Part shown: positions 5,086-6,251 of the stretch, one piece after another
How positions within the stretch are numbered: position 1 is the stretch's first letter
Layout: the number at the start of each line of letters is the position of its first letter
DNA from: Candidatus Omnitrophota bacterium
Lineage (GTDB): Bacteria > Omnitrophota > Gorgyraeia > Tantalellales > Tantalellaceae
Direction of reading: 5' to 3'
DNA length: 6,251 nucleotides
Assembly: GCA_013204685.1 (NCBI GenBank)
Contig: JABMSC010000174.1
Location: 1 to 6,251, forward strand
Position numbers and translations under genes: made by a program
Notes under the pieces: model-generated
Databases searched by the model: none
What the model was told of the DNA's origin: nothing
Seen by the model: only the letters and a program-made list of their open reading frames with translations

Positions 5086-6251
5086 TCAGCTTTTCTCTTC
5101 CTTTTTCGGGAATCCCAAAAGCTCCCGGACCTCGTTCTCGTCCATTGTTTCTTTTTCCAAAAGCTTGTCGGCAAGAAGATCAAGCTTGTCTTTGTTCTCC
5201 AGCAATTTAGATTTTGCTGTTTCGTAACAACGATCGACTATCTTTTTCACTTCGTCGTCTATGATCTTTGCTGTTTCTTCACTGTAATTTCTTTCTTCCG
5301 TTATGTCGCGTCCCAGAAAGACTTGCTGATGCCGTTTGCCGACTGTAAGATGCCCAAGACGGTCACTCATTCCATACTGCGTGACCATGTCACGGGCTAG
5401 TTCCGTAGCCTTTTTTATATCATTTTGCGCGCCGGTAGATATCTCATCAAACGTTACGTCTTCACTCGCACGGCCTCCCAATATACCGGCTATCTTTCCC
5501 GTGAACTGACTCTTCCTGTATAAATATCTGTCCTTTGTGGGGATCTGCATGGTGTATCCCAGAGCCATTCCTCTTGAGACAATCGTCACCTTATGAAGGG
5601 GATCCGCACCGTCTATCAAATATGACATAAGCGCGTGTCCCGCCTCATGATAAGATATTATTTTCTTCTCTTCTTCGCTGATCTTGCGGGATTTGCGCTG
5701 AGGACCGGCCATGATCCTTTCCATCGCCTCCTGAAGTTCTTCCATGTCAACAGCATCCTTGTTCCTCCTCGCACCCAGAAGAGCCGATTCATTGATAATA
5801 TTAGCAAGGTCCGCTCCTGAAAAACCCGCCGTCTGCTGCGCTACCTTGTTGAGATCAATGCCCTCTTTCATTTTTACGTCTTCAGCGTGAACCTTCAAGA
5901 TTTCGTATCTTCCGTTGATGTCCGGCAAGTCAACCACAACCTGCCTGTCAAAGCGTCCCGGCCGGAGGAGCGCCGGGTCAAGAACATCGGGCCGGTTGGT
6001 AGCAGCGATCAATATAACTCCGGTAGCCGTATCGAAACCATCCATCTCAGATAAAAGGGCATTAAGTGTCTGTTCCCTTTCATCGTGCCCGCCGCCTATG
6101 CCTGAGAACCTCTGACGGCCCACGGCATCGATCTCGTCCATAAATATGATGCATCCCTTCTGGCTGGTCTTGACAGACTTCTTCGCCTTATCAAAGAGAT
6201 CTCTCACTCTTGACGCCCCTACACCAACAAACATTTCGACAAAATCTGATC
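5086..6251 (-). CDS. ftsH: ATP-dependent zinc metalloprotease FtsH, partial (N-terminal part outside the window)
   Basis: FtsH is a membrane-anchored hexameric AAA+ protease that extracts and degrades misfolded membrane proteins and some soluble regulators. The frame runs past the apparent Met at 6234 to the right edge (SDFVE precedes it), so that Met is internal. Counting from it: pore loop MFVGVG (1-6), Walker B CIIFMDEIDA (28-37), second region of homology TGVILIAATNRPD to RPGRFDR (71-97) with arginine fingers Arg91 and Arg94, zinc site HEAGH (196-200), third zinc ligand Asp272 in GAQNDI, and a charged coiled C-terminus ending KKEEKS (382). The two membrane helices and Walker A lie upstream, outside the window. 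About 387 of ~640 usual residues are seen. The stop is 2 bases before the folP TTG. Confidence 0.97.
   Translation of the reverse strand, partial: SDFVEMFVGVGASRVRDLFDKAKKSVKTSQKGCIIFMDEIDAVGRQRFSGIGGGHDEREQTLNALLSEMDGFDTATGVILIAATNRPDVLDPALLRPGRFDRQVVVDLPDINGRYEILKVHAEDVKMKEGIDLNKVAQQTAGFSGADLANIINESALLGARRNKDAVDMEELQEAMERIMAGPQRKSRKISEEEKKIISYHEAGHALMSYLIDGADPLHKVTIVSRGMALGYTMQIPTKDRYLYRKSQFTGKIAGILGGRASEDVTFDEISTGAQNDIKKATELARDMVTQYGMSDRLGHLTVGKRHQQVFLGRDITEERNYSEETAKIIDDEVKKIVDRCYETAKSKLLENKDKLDLLADKLLEKETMDENEVRELLGFPKKEEKS

Noticed and set aside
818..5400. Numerous plus-strand open frames of 60-182 codons opposite the operon
   Set aside because: They lie antisense to strongly identified minus-strand genes, show no recognisable domains, and look like shadows of the real coding frames.
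6232..6234. ATG at 6234 as the ftsH start
   Set aside because: It lies in the conserved pore-loop motif (SDFVEMFVGVG) and the frame stays open to the window edge, so it is internal.
1..6251. Defence system, prophage, insertion sequence or novel multi-gene system
   Set aside because: All full-length genes are recognisable housekeeping families with intact motifs; no transposase, integrase, nuclease or toxin genes were seen.

Overview
The window is a bacterial chromosomal segment (roughly mid-40s % GC by eye) in which every recognisable gene lies on the minus strand. Read in the direction of transcription (right to left), it carries ftsH (5' part outside the window), folP, cdaA, a one-repeat cdaR/ybbR-like gene, pdxJ, acpS and nnrD, then a ~360-base gene-poor stretch, then the 5' part of a PAS-domain signalling gene that runs off the left edge. 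The order ftsH-folP-cdaA-cdaR-pdxJ-acpS-nnrD resembles housekeeping clusters I know from Deltaproteobacteria-like lineages and candidate phyla such as Omnitrophota. The degenerate intergenic repeats and the PAS linker style fit such a lineage, but the taxonomic call is an inference.

Right part (2126-6251): ftsH and folP are 2 bases apart. A 125-base gap filled with a degenerate repeat separates folP from cdaA. cdaA and cdaR overlap by 4 bases (ATGA), cdaR and pdxJ are 29 bases apart, pdxJ and acpS overlap by 4 bases (ATGA), and acpS and nnrD overlap by 11 bases. The set is therefore probably one operon, or two with the repeat gap between them. The products are unrelated housekeeping functions: membrane protein quality control (FtsH), folate synthesis (FolP), c-di-AMP synthesis and its membrane partner (CdaA/CdaR), vitamin B6 synthesis (PdxJ), acyl carrier protein activation (AcpS) and repair of damaged NAD(P)H (NnrD).

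Left part (533-889): this is the least ordinary section. After nnrD comes a second copy of the degenerate repeat, then a near-consensus sigma70 promoter on the minus strand (TTGACT, 18 bases, TATAAT). Next is a 15-codon reading frame with a good Shine-Dalgarno sequence, whose last codons lie inside a strong intrinsic terminator. About 100 bases further on, past a widespread-type ATTGCGAGCGAAGCGAAGCAAT repeat, the PAS gene begins. The layout can be read as a ~110-nt small RNA, as a leader/attenuator for the PAS gene, or as a terminator shared with the upstream operon. No mobile element, CRISPR array, tRNA or rRNA was seen.
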